DNA from: Candidatus Omnitrophota bacterium
GTDB lineage: Bacteria; Omnitrophota; Gorgyraeia; 2-01-FULL-45-10
Assembly: GCA_003140915.1 (NCBI GenBank)
Contig: PLLI01000032.1
Location: forward strand, 1-11,421
Length of the DNA: 11,421 nt
Direction of reading: 5' to 3'
The notes beneath the pieces are model-generated. The model was not told the origin of the DNA, did no database searches, and worked only from the letters and a program-made list of their open reading frames with translations. Each line of letters opens with the position of its first letter. Position 1 is the stretch's first letter. Below, in pieces: positions 1 through 8,168 of the stretch. The position numbers and the translations under genes are program-made.

Positions 1-137
1 TATATTGCGCCCAGTGCGTGGACTCATGTATGAAGAAGGCCCTCGAGGCGACAAAAGAATTTGAGCTTGCGGTGTTGGAAAGGAACAAATTAAAGGTGAC
101 CTACAATGCCGAATCTGGAGAAATTTCTAAAGAATAG
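1..137 (+). CDS. 4Fe-4S ferredoxin-type subunit of a complex-I-like/group 4 hydrogenase, C-terminal fragment
   Basis: Only the last 44 codons are present, read from base 3 to the TAG at 135-137. The visible part begins YCAQCVDSCMKKAL, which matches the second cysteine cluster of NuoI/HycF/MbhN-type two-[4Fe-4S] subunits; the first cysteine of that cluster would lie just off the window. It is followed by TKEFELAV, a stretch typical of this family directly after the cluster. The residue after the last cysteine is Met, where Pro is usual. In the family this subunit carries electrons from ferredoxin or NADH modules towards the catalytic subunits at the membrane. Since a hydrogenase maturation protease gene overlaps its end by 32 bp, a group 4 [NiFe] hydrogenase is the better guess than respiratory complex I. 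The subunit name cannot be fixed from so little sequence. Confidence 0.72.
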   Translation, partial: YCAQCVDSCMKKALEATKEFELAVLERNKLKVTYNAESGEISKE

Positions 138-627
138 ATTCAAGAATGCTAACAGGATAGCCCTTCTGGCGATAGGCTCGGAATTCAGGGGCGACGATGC
201 TGCCGGTCTCCTTATCGCGGAAGGAGTAAAAAAACTTCTAAAACGCACCAACCGGAAATTCAGGATATTCATCGGCGCGACCGCTCCGGAAAATCTCACC
301 GGAGACATCAAGAGGTTCAACCCATCCCACATTATTCTCGTCGACAGCGTCGATTTCAAGGATAAACCAGGCTCTGTCGTCGTATTAAGCCCCCGCGACA
401 TAGGCGACGGCGTATCGTTCTCTACCCATAAGATGCCGGCCAAGGTATTGATACAATACCTCTTAAACTCATTTGAATGCGACCCTATATTGATAGGAAT
501 TCAGCCCGCTTCCGTAGATTTCGGCAAAAAGCCGTCGCGCGGTGTCGTAAGTTCTGCCAGGGAAGTTGCGTCCGCTATAGCGAAAGCAATCTCAATTCGT
601 ACTGTCCCGGACAGGAAAAGTAGCTAG
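106..627 (+). CDS. hycI: [NiFe]-hydrogenase maturation protease, HycI family
   Basis: A 173-residue cytoplasmic endopeptidase that, by family, removes the C-terminal tail of the hydrogenase large subunit after nickel insertion. The N-terminal GSEFRGDDAAG motif (residues 24-34) holds E26. VDSVDF gives D80, and SFSTHKMP (104-111) gives H108; these match the three nickel-sensing ligands of HycI/HybD proteases. APENLTG (60-66) and IGIQP (130-134) are typical of the HycI branch that serves group 4 hydrogenases. The ATG at 106 is preceded by AAAGGTGA (92-99) with 6 bases of spacing. The gene overlaps the upstream ferredoxin-subunit gene, so it belongs to that operon. Its last residues (about TVPDRKSS) are encoded by the first palindrome of the element at 599-655, which may have altered or extended the C-terminus. 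Confidence 0.93.
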   Translation: MPNLEKFLKNRFKNANRIALLAIGSEFRGDDAAGLLIAEGVKKLLKRTNRKFRIFIGATAPENLTGDIKRFNPSHIILVDSVDFKDKPGSVVVLSPRDIGDGVSFSTHKMPAKVLIQYLLNSFECDPILIGIQPASVDFGKKPSRGVVSSAREVASAIAKAISIRTVPDRKSS

Positions 628-655
628 CATGCGCTGTCCGGGACAGTGCTTTTCC
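599..655. repeat. Double palindrome between hydrogenase and ATP synthase genes (REP-like element, operator or terminator)
   Basis: Two copies of CTGTCC-N-GGACAG lie at 602-614 (centre C) and 634-646 (centre G). Each is a palindrome, and together they form a perfect 14-bp inverted repeat, 601-614 with 634-647, extendable by one G-U and one G-C pair to 599/649. The loop is 19 bases. A second pair of short arms, GGAAAAG (614-620) and CTTTTCC (649-655), is also complementary. The two centres are 32 bp apart, close to three helical turns. The right arm is followed by GCTTTT, a weak U tract, so RNA folding could end the hydrogenase transcript or attenuate entry into the atp genes. It could also be a mobile REP-type repeat or a paired protein-binding site. 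The sequence alone does not decide among these. Confidence 0.6.
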
Positions 656-669
656 GGTGATGAAAATTG
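656..669 (+). promoter_or_regulatory. Ribosome binding site and TTG start of atpZ
   Basis: GGTGA at 656-660 lies 6 bases before the TTG at 667-669. The in-frame product from TTG matches the AtpZ/AtpI family from its first residues. The nearby ATG at 660 is in a different frame and stops after ten codons, so the non-ATG start is preferred. Confidence 0.7.
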
Positions 670-897
670 ACAAAAGTCTACAAGTGGATTAGAATAGGCG
701 GGTTGCTGTCGTTTATTCCCGTTGTCATGGCTACCGGGCCGTTAGGGGGTTATTTCCTGGCGGATTATCTCGAGAAGAAGTTCGGCCTACCGGATTTCAC
801 GTCGGTTATTTGTATCATAGTGGGATTTGTCGCAAGCACAAGAGAGACTATAAAGATAATCAAACTTGCGCTAAAGGCGGAAGCAGGGGATAGATAA
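667..897 (+). CDS. atpZ: AtpZ/AtpI-like small membrane protein of the ATP synthase operon
   Basis: A 76-residue protein with two predicted membrane helices, about residues 9-33 and 44-58. Between them is GPLGGYFLADYLEKKFG, the glycine-rich turn and short charged loop typical of the AtpZ/AtpI family found at the head of bacterial atp operons. In related systems these proteins help assemble the c ring or are proposed to move Mg2+ or Ca2+; which applies here is not visible. The start is TTG (see the site at 656-669). It is the first gene of the atp operon; its stop is only three bases before atpB. No second atpI-type gene is present in the window. A short basic tail follows the second helix. Confidence 0.85.
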   Translation: MTKVYKWIRIGGLLSFIPVVMATGPLGGYFLADYLEKKFGLPDFTSVICIIVGFVASTRETIKIIKLALKAEAGDR

Positions 898-900
898 ATT

Positions 901-1632
901 ATGGAACTCCCGAATATCATAACGATCCTCGCCAACGTATTCAAGGGGAGCCGTTTCGCGGCATATATAACGGCATGGGAGAACTTCGTATTTTCTCTGA
1001 TCATTATTGCCGTTATCGCGCTCGTCAGCTGCGCGGCGTCACGCAAGGCCGCCATGATCCCCGCGCGGCTCCAGAACTTTTTTGAACTTTTCGTAAGCGG
1101 GGTCGACGACTTCGTATGCGGCATCATGGGACCGAACGGCAGAAAGTACGTCCCTTTTATCGGCACGCTCTTCATCTACATCCTTTGCATGAACCTTTCG
1201 GGACTAATACCGTTAATGAAATCACCGTCTACGAGCTGGTCGACGACTCTTGCCCTCGCGATATGCGTATTCTTTTATGTCCAGTACGTAGGATTTAAAG
1301 AGCTCGGTTTCTGGGGCTACCTCGACCATGCCCTGGGCAGGCCGCGGGGGATAGTGGCCTTTTCCGTCTTCATCCCGCTCATGATGCTCCTGCTGCATGT
1401 GGTGTCGGAACTGGTAAGGCCGATAAGCCTGTCGCTTCGTCTTAGAAGCAACATATGGGGCGACGACATGCTCCTCGCCGTATTCGCGGGTTTCGGACTG
1501 AAGGGATTGCCGCTTTTATTATTTAATTCGCTCATGGCTATAGTGGTCTCGGTCGTCCAGACGCTCGTCTTTTGCCTGTTGACGACCATCTATTTTACGA
1601 TCGTGTTGACGCACGAGGAAACGCACGCTTAA
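901..1632 (+). CDS. atpB: F1Fo ATP synthase subunit a
   Basis: A 243-residue membrane protein forming the stator half-channels through which ions reach and leave the c ring. Hydrophobic segments lie near residues 28-46, 84-106, 115-131, 153-172 and 188-235. The essential stator arginine is R180 in RPISLSLRL, and the conserved glutamine of the last helix is Q220 (VQTLVF). The segment after R180 reads LRSNIWGDD, where most bacteria have LFGNMYAGE or LFGNIFGED: a second arginine (R182) replaces Phe and Ser replaces Gly. The start ATG at 901 follows atpZ by three bases, with AGGGGAT upstream. The protein is somewhat shorter than E. coli AtpB (271), with a reduced N-terminus. Identity is secure; the altered motif is discussed as a finding. 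Confidence 0.96.
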   Translation: MELPNIITILANVFKGSRFAAYITAWENFVFSLIIIAVIALVSCAASRKAAMIPARLQNFFELFVSGVDDFVCGIMGPNGRKYVPFIGTLFIYILCMNLSGLIPLMKSPSTSWSTTLALAICVFFYVQYVGFKELGFWGYLDHALGRPRGIVAFSVFIPLMMLLLHVVSELVRPISLSLRLRSNIWGDDMLLAVFAGFGLKGLPLLLFNSLMAIVVSVVQTLVFCLLTTIYFTIVLTHEETHA

Positions 1633-1642
1633 CCAAACAAAA

Positions 1643-1650
1643 AAGGGGGT
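1643..1650 (+). promoter_or_regulatory. Strong ribosome binding site of atpE
   Basis: AAGGGGGT lies 6 bases before the atpE ATG, in an A-rich leader (1633-1656) that should be poorly structured. It is one of the clearest Shine-Dalgarno sites in the operon, which fits the need for many c subunits per complex. Confidence 0.65.
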
Positions 1651-1656
1651 AAGAAG

Positions 1657-1887
1657 ATGGACTATAAATCGGTATTAGCTATAGGGCTCCCGCTGGGACT
1701 GGGCATAGTGGGATTCGGCTCCGCTATAGGTCTGGGAAAAGCGGTTGCCGCGGCCATGGAAGCCACGGGACGCCAACCCGAGGCGGCAACGAAGATCCTG
1801 ATCAACATGGCGACAGGGTGCGCATTTATCGAAGCGCTGACCATATACGCCCTCGTATTCGTATTTGGGCTTTCCGGAAAGATGTAA
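1657..1887 (+). CDS. atpE: F1Fo ATP synthase subunit c
   Basis: A 76-residue hairpin of two membrane helices that oligomerises into the rotating c ring. The first helix has the glycine repeat GLGIVGFGSAIGLG; the polar loop is GRQPEA (38-43, RQPE at 39-42). The second helix carries the ion-binding carboxylate E59 in the context FIEALTIYALV. At the site of the Na+-ligating Gln of Ilyobacter-type c subunits there is Leu, and the residue after E59 is Ala, not Ser/Thr. Two Na+ ligands are therefore missing, which favours H+ coupling. A strong ribosome binding site precedes the ATG; 36 bases separate the stop from atpF. Confidence 0.97.
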   Translation: MDYKSVLAIGLPLGLGIVGFGSAIGLGKAVAAAMEATGRQPEAATKILINMATGCAFIEALTIYALVFVFGLSGKM

Positions 1888-1923
1888 CGTTTAAGCGAAT
1901 GAGTTAAAAGATAGGGATCCGCT

Positions 1924-2418
1924 ATGGAACTATTAAAACTATTAAGCGCAAACGAACTCGTAGCGCAGATCATCGCGTTCCTTATCCTGCTATTCCTTAT
2001 GAAACGGTTTGTGTGGAAGCCGTTCCTGAAAGTCCTGGATGACAGGAAGAACCGCATCGCTTCGGAATTCAAATCTATCGATGACGCAAAAGACGAGGTA
2101 GCTAAGATAAGGGCCGATTACGAGGCGAGGTTAGCGCATATCGAAGCGGAAGCTAGGGCAAAGATCCAGGCGGCAGTCGAAGAAGGCAGAAAAGCGGCGG
2201 AAGAGATAAGGCGGCTAGCCAGAGCGGATGGTGAACAAATATTAGCCAAGGCCCAGGAAAGCATCAAGGCTGAAGTGGCCAAAGCCGAGGAAACGCTTAA
2301 AGATAAGATAGTGAACCTCACGATAGATGTCGCGGCCAAAGTGATACAGGAAAAATTGACCGTAGAAGATGACAAAGCCATCGTCGAGACCTTTATAAGA
2401 GAAATGGAAAAGAAATAA
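1924..2418 (+). CDS. atpF: F1Fo ATP synthase subunit b
   Basis: A 164-residue peripheral stalk protein. One membrane helix near the N-terminus (about residues 13-30, ELVAQIIAFLILLFLMKRF) is followed by VWKPFLKVLDDRK, the usual junction, and then by a long Ala/Glu/Lys-rich coiled coil (about 48-140) that reaches up to F1. The C-terminal part (IDVAAKVIQEKL) is the region that binds delta. Only one b-type gene is present, so the stalk is probably a homodimer. The ATG at 1924 follows AGGGAT by about five bases. The stop TAA shares one base with the atpH start, indicating coupled translation. Confidence 0.95.
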   Translation: MELLKLLSANELVAQIIAFLILLFLMKRFVWKPFLKVLDDRKNRIASEFKSIDDAKDEVAKIRADYEARLAHIEAEARAKIQAAVEEGRKAAEEIRRLARADGEQILAKAQESIKAEVAKAEETLKDKIVNLTIDVAAKVIQEKLTVEDDKAIVETFIREMEKK

Positions 2419-2972
2419 TGGACAGGGATATACTCGCTAAAAGATACGGCGACGCGTTCATGGCCTTCGTAAAAGAAGGCTGCGGCCTGGAAAAAGGCGT
2501 CGCGGACCTGCGGAATGTCAACCGCATACTCGTTGACAACCCCGACCTTGAAAGCTTTTTACTGACGCCGGGCATCGATTATCTCGAAAAATTCCAGGTG
2601 CTCGATAATGTCGTGCGGGATGATTTTTCGGACGAGGTCAAATATTTCCTTAAACTTTTGATCGACAAAGGCAGATTTGACAAATTCGGCGATATCGCGG
2701 ATTATGTCAGGATCGTCTATTCCCACGGCATCGAGGTCGACGCGCTGTTAAAGGTCAGTTATCCCCTCGATACCGAGACGATCAGGCGCATCAAGGACGT
2801 CATAGAAAGAAAACTTAACAAAAAACTTCACCTTTACATAGAGCTCGATTCCGATCTCCTGGGCGGCGTTTATGCCAAGATCGAGAATATGCTTATCGAC
2901 GGCTCTGTCAGGCGAAGACTTGAAGATGCCAGAGCTAAGTTGTTGGCAACAAAGGTGGTTTATGGCACTTAG
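2418..2972 (+). CDS. atpH: F1 ATP synthase subunit delta
   Basis: A 184-residue protein that links the b stalk to the top of the alpha3beta3 head. The N-terminal helical domain (about 1-105) opens with LAKRYGDAF, the family's RYAxAL-like signature. The C-terminal part contains [20 protein letters not shown] and then [12 protein letters not shown] (about 145-175), which is the diagnostic delta motif. The length is normal for the family. The start overlaps the atpF stop by one base, and the end overlaps the atpA start by 11 bases (2962-2972). The cysteine at residue 22 is near the N-terminal domain's first helices and has no known role. Confidence 0.95.
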   Translation: MDRDILAKRYGDAFMAFVKEGCGLEKGVADLRNVNRILVDNPDLESFLLTPGIDYLEKFQVLDNVVRDDFSDEVKYFLKLLIDKGRFDKFGDIADYVRIVYSHGIEVDALLKVSYPLDTETIRRIKDVIERKLNKKLHLYIELDSDLLGGVYAKIENMLIDGSVRRRLEDARAKLLATKVVYGT

Positions 2973-4482
2973 ACCCGAAGAAGTAACGGCTATTATAAAA
3001 AAAGAGCTGGAAAAGTATAGGACCAGGCTCAGGGTGGAATCCATCGGGACGGTCTTGCAGGTGGGTGACGGCATTGCGCTCGTATATGGTTTGGACGACG
3101 TGATGATGGGTGAGCTTGTCCAATTTCCGGGCGATATAATGGGAATAGTCCTGAATCTTGAGGAAGATAAGGTTGGCATTGTTATCCTGGGGTCCGAGAA
3201 GAATATCCGCGAAGGCGATACCGTAAAGAGGACCGGAAAGATCTCACAAGTCCCCGTGGGTGAAGCGCTCCTGGGCAGAGTAGTGAACCCGCTCGGCATC
3301 CCGATAGACGGAAAAGGCCCTATCGCTACGAATAGACACCGGCCCGTCGAAAGCCCCGCGCCGGGTATCGTCCAGCGGCAGCCCGTAAAGGAGCCGCTCC
3401 AGACCGGCATCAAGGCTATAGATTCTATGATACCGATAGGGCGCGGCCAGAGAGAATTGATAATTGCCGACAGGCAAACAGGTAAAACAGCCATCGCTAT
3501 CGATACTATCATAAATCAAAAAGGTAAAGGCGTCTATTGTATATACGTCGCGATAGGGCAGAAGATGTCCAGCGTGGTTACCGTAAACGAAACCCTGAAA
3601 AAACATGGCGCCATGGAATACACCATTATTGTGAGCGCCTCATCCAGAGCGGCCGCCTCGCTTCAATTTATCGCGCCGTATGCCGGATGCGCGATGGCGG
3701 AAGAGTTCATGTATTCAGGAAAACATGTCTATGTCGTGTACGACGACCTATCGAAACACGCCCAGGCCTACAGGCAACTTTCGCTCCTTTTGCGCAGGCC
3801 GCCGGGCAGGGAGGCGTATCCCGGAGACATCTTCTATCTACATTCAAGGCTACTGGAACGCTCGGCCAAACTTACGGATGAGCTTGGTGGCGGCTCCTTA
3901 ACCGCCATACCTGTAATCGAAACCCAGGCCGGAGACCTGACAAGCTATATACCCACAAACCTGATATCGATAACAGACGGCCAGATATATCTCGAAAACG
4001 ACCTCTTCTATTCGGGCGTCAGGCCCGCCATAAACGTCGGGTTATCCGTATCGAGAGTCGGAGGCAATGCCCAGACAAAAGCCATGAAACAGGTCGCCGG
4101 CCGGTTACGTATAGACCTTGCGCAATATCGGGAGCTCGCGGCATTCACGCAATTCGGCACGGAGCTCGACAAGGCGACGCAGGCCCAGCTGACGCGCGGC
4201 AGCCACATGGTAGAGATATTAAAACAGCCGCAGTATTCCCCGCTTCCCATGGCAAAACAGGTAATGATAATATACGCAGGGACCAACGGCCATCTCGACG
4301 ACCTGCCGCTCGCGAGCGTATTGAAATTCGAATCGGAATTTTATGATTACATGGATAGAAACCACCCGGATATCGAAAAAAATATCGAAAAAAAGGCTAT
4401 TTTAGACGACGCGATCAAGGCGCGGCTTGACGAGGTCATATCGGAATTCAAAACCGGGTTTAAGGCAGCGCACAAACTATGA
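2962..4482 (+). CDS. atpA: F1 ATP synthase subunit alpha
   Basis: A 506-residue subunit of the F1 head, alternating with beta and holding the non-catalytic nucleotide sites. The P-loop is ADRQTGKT at 169-176, where the usual first Gly is Ala. The arginine finger that completes the beta active site is R365 in [12 protein letters not shown]. The stretches [27 protein letters not shown] and [15 protein letters not shown] are all canonical, as are the N-terminal [15 protein letters not shown] and the C-terminal helical domain. An open frame extends 30 codons upstream to 2872, but ATG 2962 is preferred: the preceding AAAGGTGG is a good ribosome binding site and MALRPEEV matches the family N-terminus. 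The stop overlaps the atpG start as ATGA. Confidence 0.97.
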   Translation: MALRPEEVTAIIKKELEKYRTRLRVESIGTVLQVGDGIALVYGLDDVMMGELVQFPGDIMGIVLNLEEDKVGIVILGSEKNIREGDTVKRTGKISQVPVGEALLGRVVNPLGIPIDGKGPIATNRHRPVESPAPGIVQRQPVKEPLQTGIKAIDSMIPIGRGQRELIIADRQTGKTAIAIDTIINQKGKGVYCIYVAIGQKMSSVVTVNETLKKHGAMEYTIIVSASSRAAASLQFIAPYAGCAMAEEFMYSGKHVYVVYDDLSKHAQAYRQLSLLLRRPPGREAYPGDIFYLHSRLLERSAKLTDELGGGSLTAIPVIETQAGDLTSYIPTNLISITDGQIYLENDLFYSGVRPAINVGLSVSRVGGNAQTKAMKQVAGRLRIDLAQYRELAAFTQFGTELDKATQAQLTRGSHMVEILKQPQYSPLPMAKQVMIIYAGTNGHLDDLPLASVLKFESEFYDYMDRNHPDIEKNIEKKAILDDAIKARLDEVISEFKTGFKAAHKL

Positions 4483-5333
4483 TACAGGATTTCAGGCGGT
4501 TAAAAGAGAGGATAAAGTCTATCGAAAACACGCGCAAGATAACGTGTGCCATGGAGATGGTCTCGGCGGCAAAATTAAACCGGGTTAAAGGCGCTTTTCT
4601 CGCTTCAAAACCGTATTTTTCCAATATGCAACGGGTTTTATTTAGCTTTCTTTCCGACATAGAGCCGGTAAGCCATCCGCTGCTCGAAGAAAGAAAAGAG
4701 CGGAAGACCGCCGCCGTAATGGTTATCACGTCCGACACCGGCTTGTGCAGTACTTACAACAATAACGTTATTAAAGCCGCTAAAGAATTCGCGGACAGGT
4801 CCGGCAGGGAGAAGATCGGTATCATCGCGGTTGGTAAAGAGGCTTTCGTATATTTTAAAAGAGAGGGGTATTTTGTCGCAAACTCGTATTTGGGGATCCA
4901 TGGAAAATTTTCAGAAGAGATCGCCGCGGATATCACAAAGACCCTGACAAATATGTTCTTAACGAAAACTGTTGACGAGATTTACATTGCCTATACCCAT
5001 TTCAGCCCGAATCTGCGACACAAACCGGCGATTGAAAAGTTCTTAGCCATAGAATACGAGAAAAAAGAAAGGCAGTATTATATCCTGGAGCCCGGCAAAG
5101 ATATCATCCTGAACGGGCTCATCTCGAAATATCTTTTGGCAAAGATGAGACTGGTCCTCCTCGATTCGCTTACAGCCGAACATTCCGCAAGGATGCTCGC
5201 GATGAAACTCGCCACAGATAACGCGAAAGACCTCATTGATACGCTTACGCTTTTGAAGAACAAGGCAAGGCAGGCCGCCATTACTAAAGAAGTCCTCGAG
5301 ATAGCGATGTCTGCCGAAGCGCTTAGAGGATAG
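4479..5333 (+). CDS. atpG: F1 ATP synthase subunit gamma
   Basis: The 284-residue central rotor shaft of F1. The N-terminal helix carries [12 protein letters not shown] and MEMVSAAKL (25-33). The C-terminal helix holds [19 protein letters not shown] and continues into [15 protein letters not shown]; these two form the coiled coil inside the alpha3beta3 ring. The Rossmann-like middle starts with [13 protein letters not shown] (85-97), a variant of the common SDRGLCGAFN. Length is typical and there is no chloroplast-type regulatory insert. The start overlaps the atpA stop by four bases (ATGA); the ribosome binding site is weak, so coupling is likely. An inverted repeat crosses its stop codon. 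Confidence 0.96.
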   Translation: MIQDFRRLKERIKSIENTRKITCAMEMVSAAKLNRVKGAFLASKPYFSNMQRVLFSFLSDIEPVSHPLLEERKERKTAAVMVITSDTGLCSTYNNNVIKAAKEFADRSGREKIGIIAVGKEAFVYFKREGYFVANSYLGIHGKFSEEIAADITKTLTNMFLTKTVDEIYIAYTHFSPNLRHKPAIEKFLAIEYEKKERQYYILEPGKDIILNGLISKYLLAKMRLVLLDSLTAEHSARMLAMKLATDNAKDLIDTLTLLKNKARQAAITKEVLEIAMSAEALRG

Positions 5334-5350
5334 GCTATTGCGCTTCGGCA
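5312..5350 (+). promoter_or_regulatory. Hairpin across the atpG stop, upstream of atpD
   Basis: TGCCGAAGCGC (5312-5322) and GCGCTTCGGCA (5340-5350) form a perfect 11-bp stem with a 17-base loop that contains the atpG stop codon (5331-5333). It sits 10 bases before the AAAGG that serves atpD. There is no U tract, so a terminator is unlikely. AGCGC (5318-5322) can also pair with GCGCT at 5355-5359, giving a competing fold closer to the ribosome binding site. It may adjust beta-subunit translation or mRNA stability; that role is inferred. Confidence 0.5.
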
Positions 5351-5369
5351 AGAGGCGCTGAAAGGTTAA

Positions 5370-6785
<1,416 letters not shown>

Positions 6786-6786
6786 G

Positions 6787-7056
6787 ATGGCTGCTTCGTT
6801 CCATGTAACGGTAGCGCTGCCCGGGAAGGTCGAATACGAAGGAGAGGCAGCGTCCCTTGTAGTTCCTGCCGCGCTCGGATACCTCGGCATACTGGCGCAT
6901 CACGCTCCTATTGTTGCAGGATTGACACCCGGGAAGATAACGCTGCGGGACGCGGCCGGCAAGATAACGGATTTTACATTGAAGAGTAATGGGTTTTTAG
7001 AATTTTCCGGTAACAAAGCTACTCTAATGCTCGATTCCCTCGAGCTCCCCGCCTGA
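6787..7056 (+). CDS. atpC: F1 ATP synthase subunit epsilon, short form without C-terminal domain
   Basis: An 89-residue protein equal to the N-terminal beta-sandwich of epsilon, which joins gamma to the c ring. VPAALGYLGILAHHAPIVA (26-44) followed by LTPGKI is the family signature, and LKSNGFLEF matches the later strand. Typical epsilon proteins have about 130-140 residues, the last 45-50 forming two helices that can insert into F1 and block ATP hydrolysis. Here the reading frame ends right after the sandwich and the 24 bases before the next gene encode no remnant, so this looks like a natural short form rather than a frameshift. Similar short epsilons are known in green sulfur bacteria. GGAGAGG at 6771-6777 is the ribosome binding site. 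Confidence 0.94.
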   Translation: MAASFHVTVALPGKVEYEGEAASLVVPAALGYLGILAHHAPIVAGLTPGKITLRDAAGKITDFTLKSNGFLEFSGNKATLMLDSLELPA

Positions 7057-7080
7057 AATAACAATTTAACAGGAGATCTT

Positions 7081-7521
7081 ATGGAATACACAGCAGGAAA
7101 GATTGGCAGGATATTTCTACTTAAATTCAAAGATGACGACGTGCTTATTGATGAGCTTGACAGATTTGCCAGGAAAGAACGGATCAGAACCGCGACATTT
7201 GTATTTTTAGGCGCTCTCAAAAAAGGCGATCTCGTGACGGGCCCCAAAAAACCGGTTATCCCGCCCGAGCCGAACTGGGTGGGTTTTAAGGATGCCTGGG
7301 AAGCCATGGGGATGGGGAGCATATTTACTAACAAACTCGGCCCCCAGATACACATTCACACGGCAATGGGGAAGAAGCTAAAGACTTTGACCGGCTGCGT
7401 CAGAAAGAGATCAAAGGTCTTTCTGGTCATAGAGGCAGTCGTCTTTGAATTAAAAGGCGTTAAAGCTACAAAAGAGATCGATCCAAAGACCGGTTTGAAT
7501 CTTTTAAAAATTTTGAAATGA
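7081..7521 (+). CDS. PPC/DUF296-domain protein
   Basis: A 146-residue protein made of a single PPC (DUF296) domain. GRIFLLKFKDDDVLIDEL (9-26) is the opening strand and helix; ATFVFLGALKKGDLV follows. The centre has GPQIHIHTAMG (87-97) with the HxH pair H91/H93, a conserved putative metal site of bacterial members. The end (VFLVIEAVVFEL) is the final strand. In plants this domain is joined to AT-hooks and binds AT-rich DNA; the stand-alone bacterial proteins form trimers and their function is not settled. A 'DNA-binding' label is therefore not safe. A strong AGGAGAT ribosome binding site (7071-7077) precedes the ATG. The stop overlaps the HAD phosphatase start (ATGA), placing it at the head of a coupled gene set just after atpC. 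Confidence 0.82.
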   Translation: MEYTAGKIGRIFLLKFKDDDVLIDELDRFARKERIRTATFVFLGALKKGDLVTGPKKPVIPPEPNWVGFKDAWEAMGMGSIFTNKLGPQIHIHTAMGKKLKTLTGCVRKRSKVFLVIEAVVFELKGVKATKEIDPKTGLNLLKILK

Positions 7522-8168
7522 AATACAAGCTCATAATTTTTGACATAGATGGCACAATTACCCGGCATATAAGCTCATGGCGATATATCCACGAGAAGCT
7601 GGGCCTGTGGCAAAAACGCGCGTTCTGCTACCAGGAACAGTTCTTCGCAGGGAAGATCAGCTATAGAAAATTCTGCGAGCTGGACGCGGCGCACTGGAAG
7701 GGAATGTCGGAATCGAGGATACGCAGGATATTCGATAGCGTCCTATATTCGAGGAATGCCGCAGCGTGCATAAAAAAATTGAGGAGGGCCGGTTTTAAAC
7801 TCGTTGCCATCTCAACCGGCCTTCAATTCATGCCGGAGCGTATCATGAAAGAACTTAAATTCGATTACGCCCTCTCTAACAGGCTCATCTCCAGAAACGG
7901 CAGATTGACCGGCGGAGTGAAGATAAATATCGCTCACGGCGCGAAAGATAAGATATTGAGGATGATATTCAAACGCTTCGACGTAAAACCTCATGAAGTG
8001 ATATGCGTCGGTGACAGCGAGGGCGATATCCCTCTGGCAAAGATATGCGGCCATTCGATAGCCTTCAATTCCTCGAGCGAAGAACTCTCTAAGATATCGG
8101 ATTATAACTGTAAGACGCGGGATTTCAATGAAGTGCTCAAAAATATCGAGGCCGTGAATAATGAATGA
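7518..8168 (+). CDS. HAD-IB family phosphatase (phosphoserine phosphatase-like)
   Basis: A 216-residue haloacid dehalogenase-type phosphohydrolase. Motif I is FDIDGT with the nucleophile D9 and acid/base D11. Motif II is VAISTG with S99. Motif III is in GAKDKIL (K143 or K145). Motif IV is GDSEGDIPL with D166 and D170 for Mg2+. The helical cap between motifs I and II (about 15-80) and the family-like SNRLI...GRLTG stretch point to the SerB-like IB subgroup. The substrate cannot be told from the sequence; phosphoserine is possible, but the serB-specific residues are not convincing. It has no ribosome binding site of its own and starts inside the stop of the PPC gene. The stop overlaps the next start by 8 bases. 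Confidence 0.88.
   Translation: MKYKLIIFDIDGTITRHISSWRYIHEKLGLWQKRAFCYQEQFFAGKISYRKFCELDAAHWKGMSESRIRRIFDSVLYSRNAAACIKKLRRAGFKLVAISTGLQFMPERIMKELKFDYALSNRLISRNGRLTGGVKINIAHGAKDKILRMIFKRFDVKPHEVICVGDSEGDIPLAKICGHSIAFNSSSEELSKISDYNCKTRDFNEVLKNIEAVNNE

Noticed and set aside
660..692. ATG at 660 as the start of the gene before atpB
   Set aside because: It is out of frame with the AtpZ-like protein and stops after ten codons.
2872..2961. 30-codon upstream extension of atpA in the same open frame
   Set aside because: It lies fully inside atpH, has no family similarity, and the ATG at 2962 has a good ribosome binding site and the expected N-terminus.
2748..3512. 254-codon open frame on the - strand over atpH and atpA
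   Set aside because: It is opposite two secure ATP synthase genes, resembles no protein family, and looks like a by-product of their codon use.
4371..4395. Two A-rich repeats (ATATCGAAAAAA type) near the end of atpA, as possible frameshift sites
   Set aside because: The frame is intact through them and encodes the expected C-terminal helices; no downstream structure or alternate product is evident.
6900..7355. 151-codon open frame on the - strand across atpC and the PPC gene
   Set aside because: Spans two real + strand genes and the gap between them; no domain is visible.
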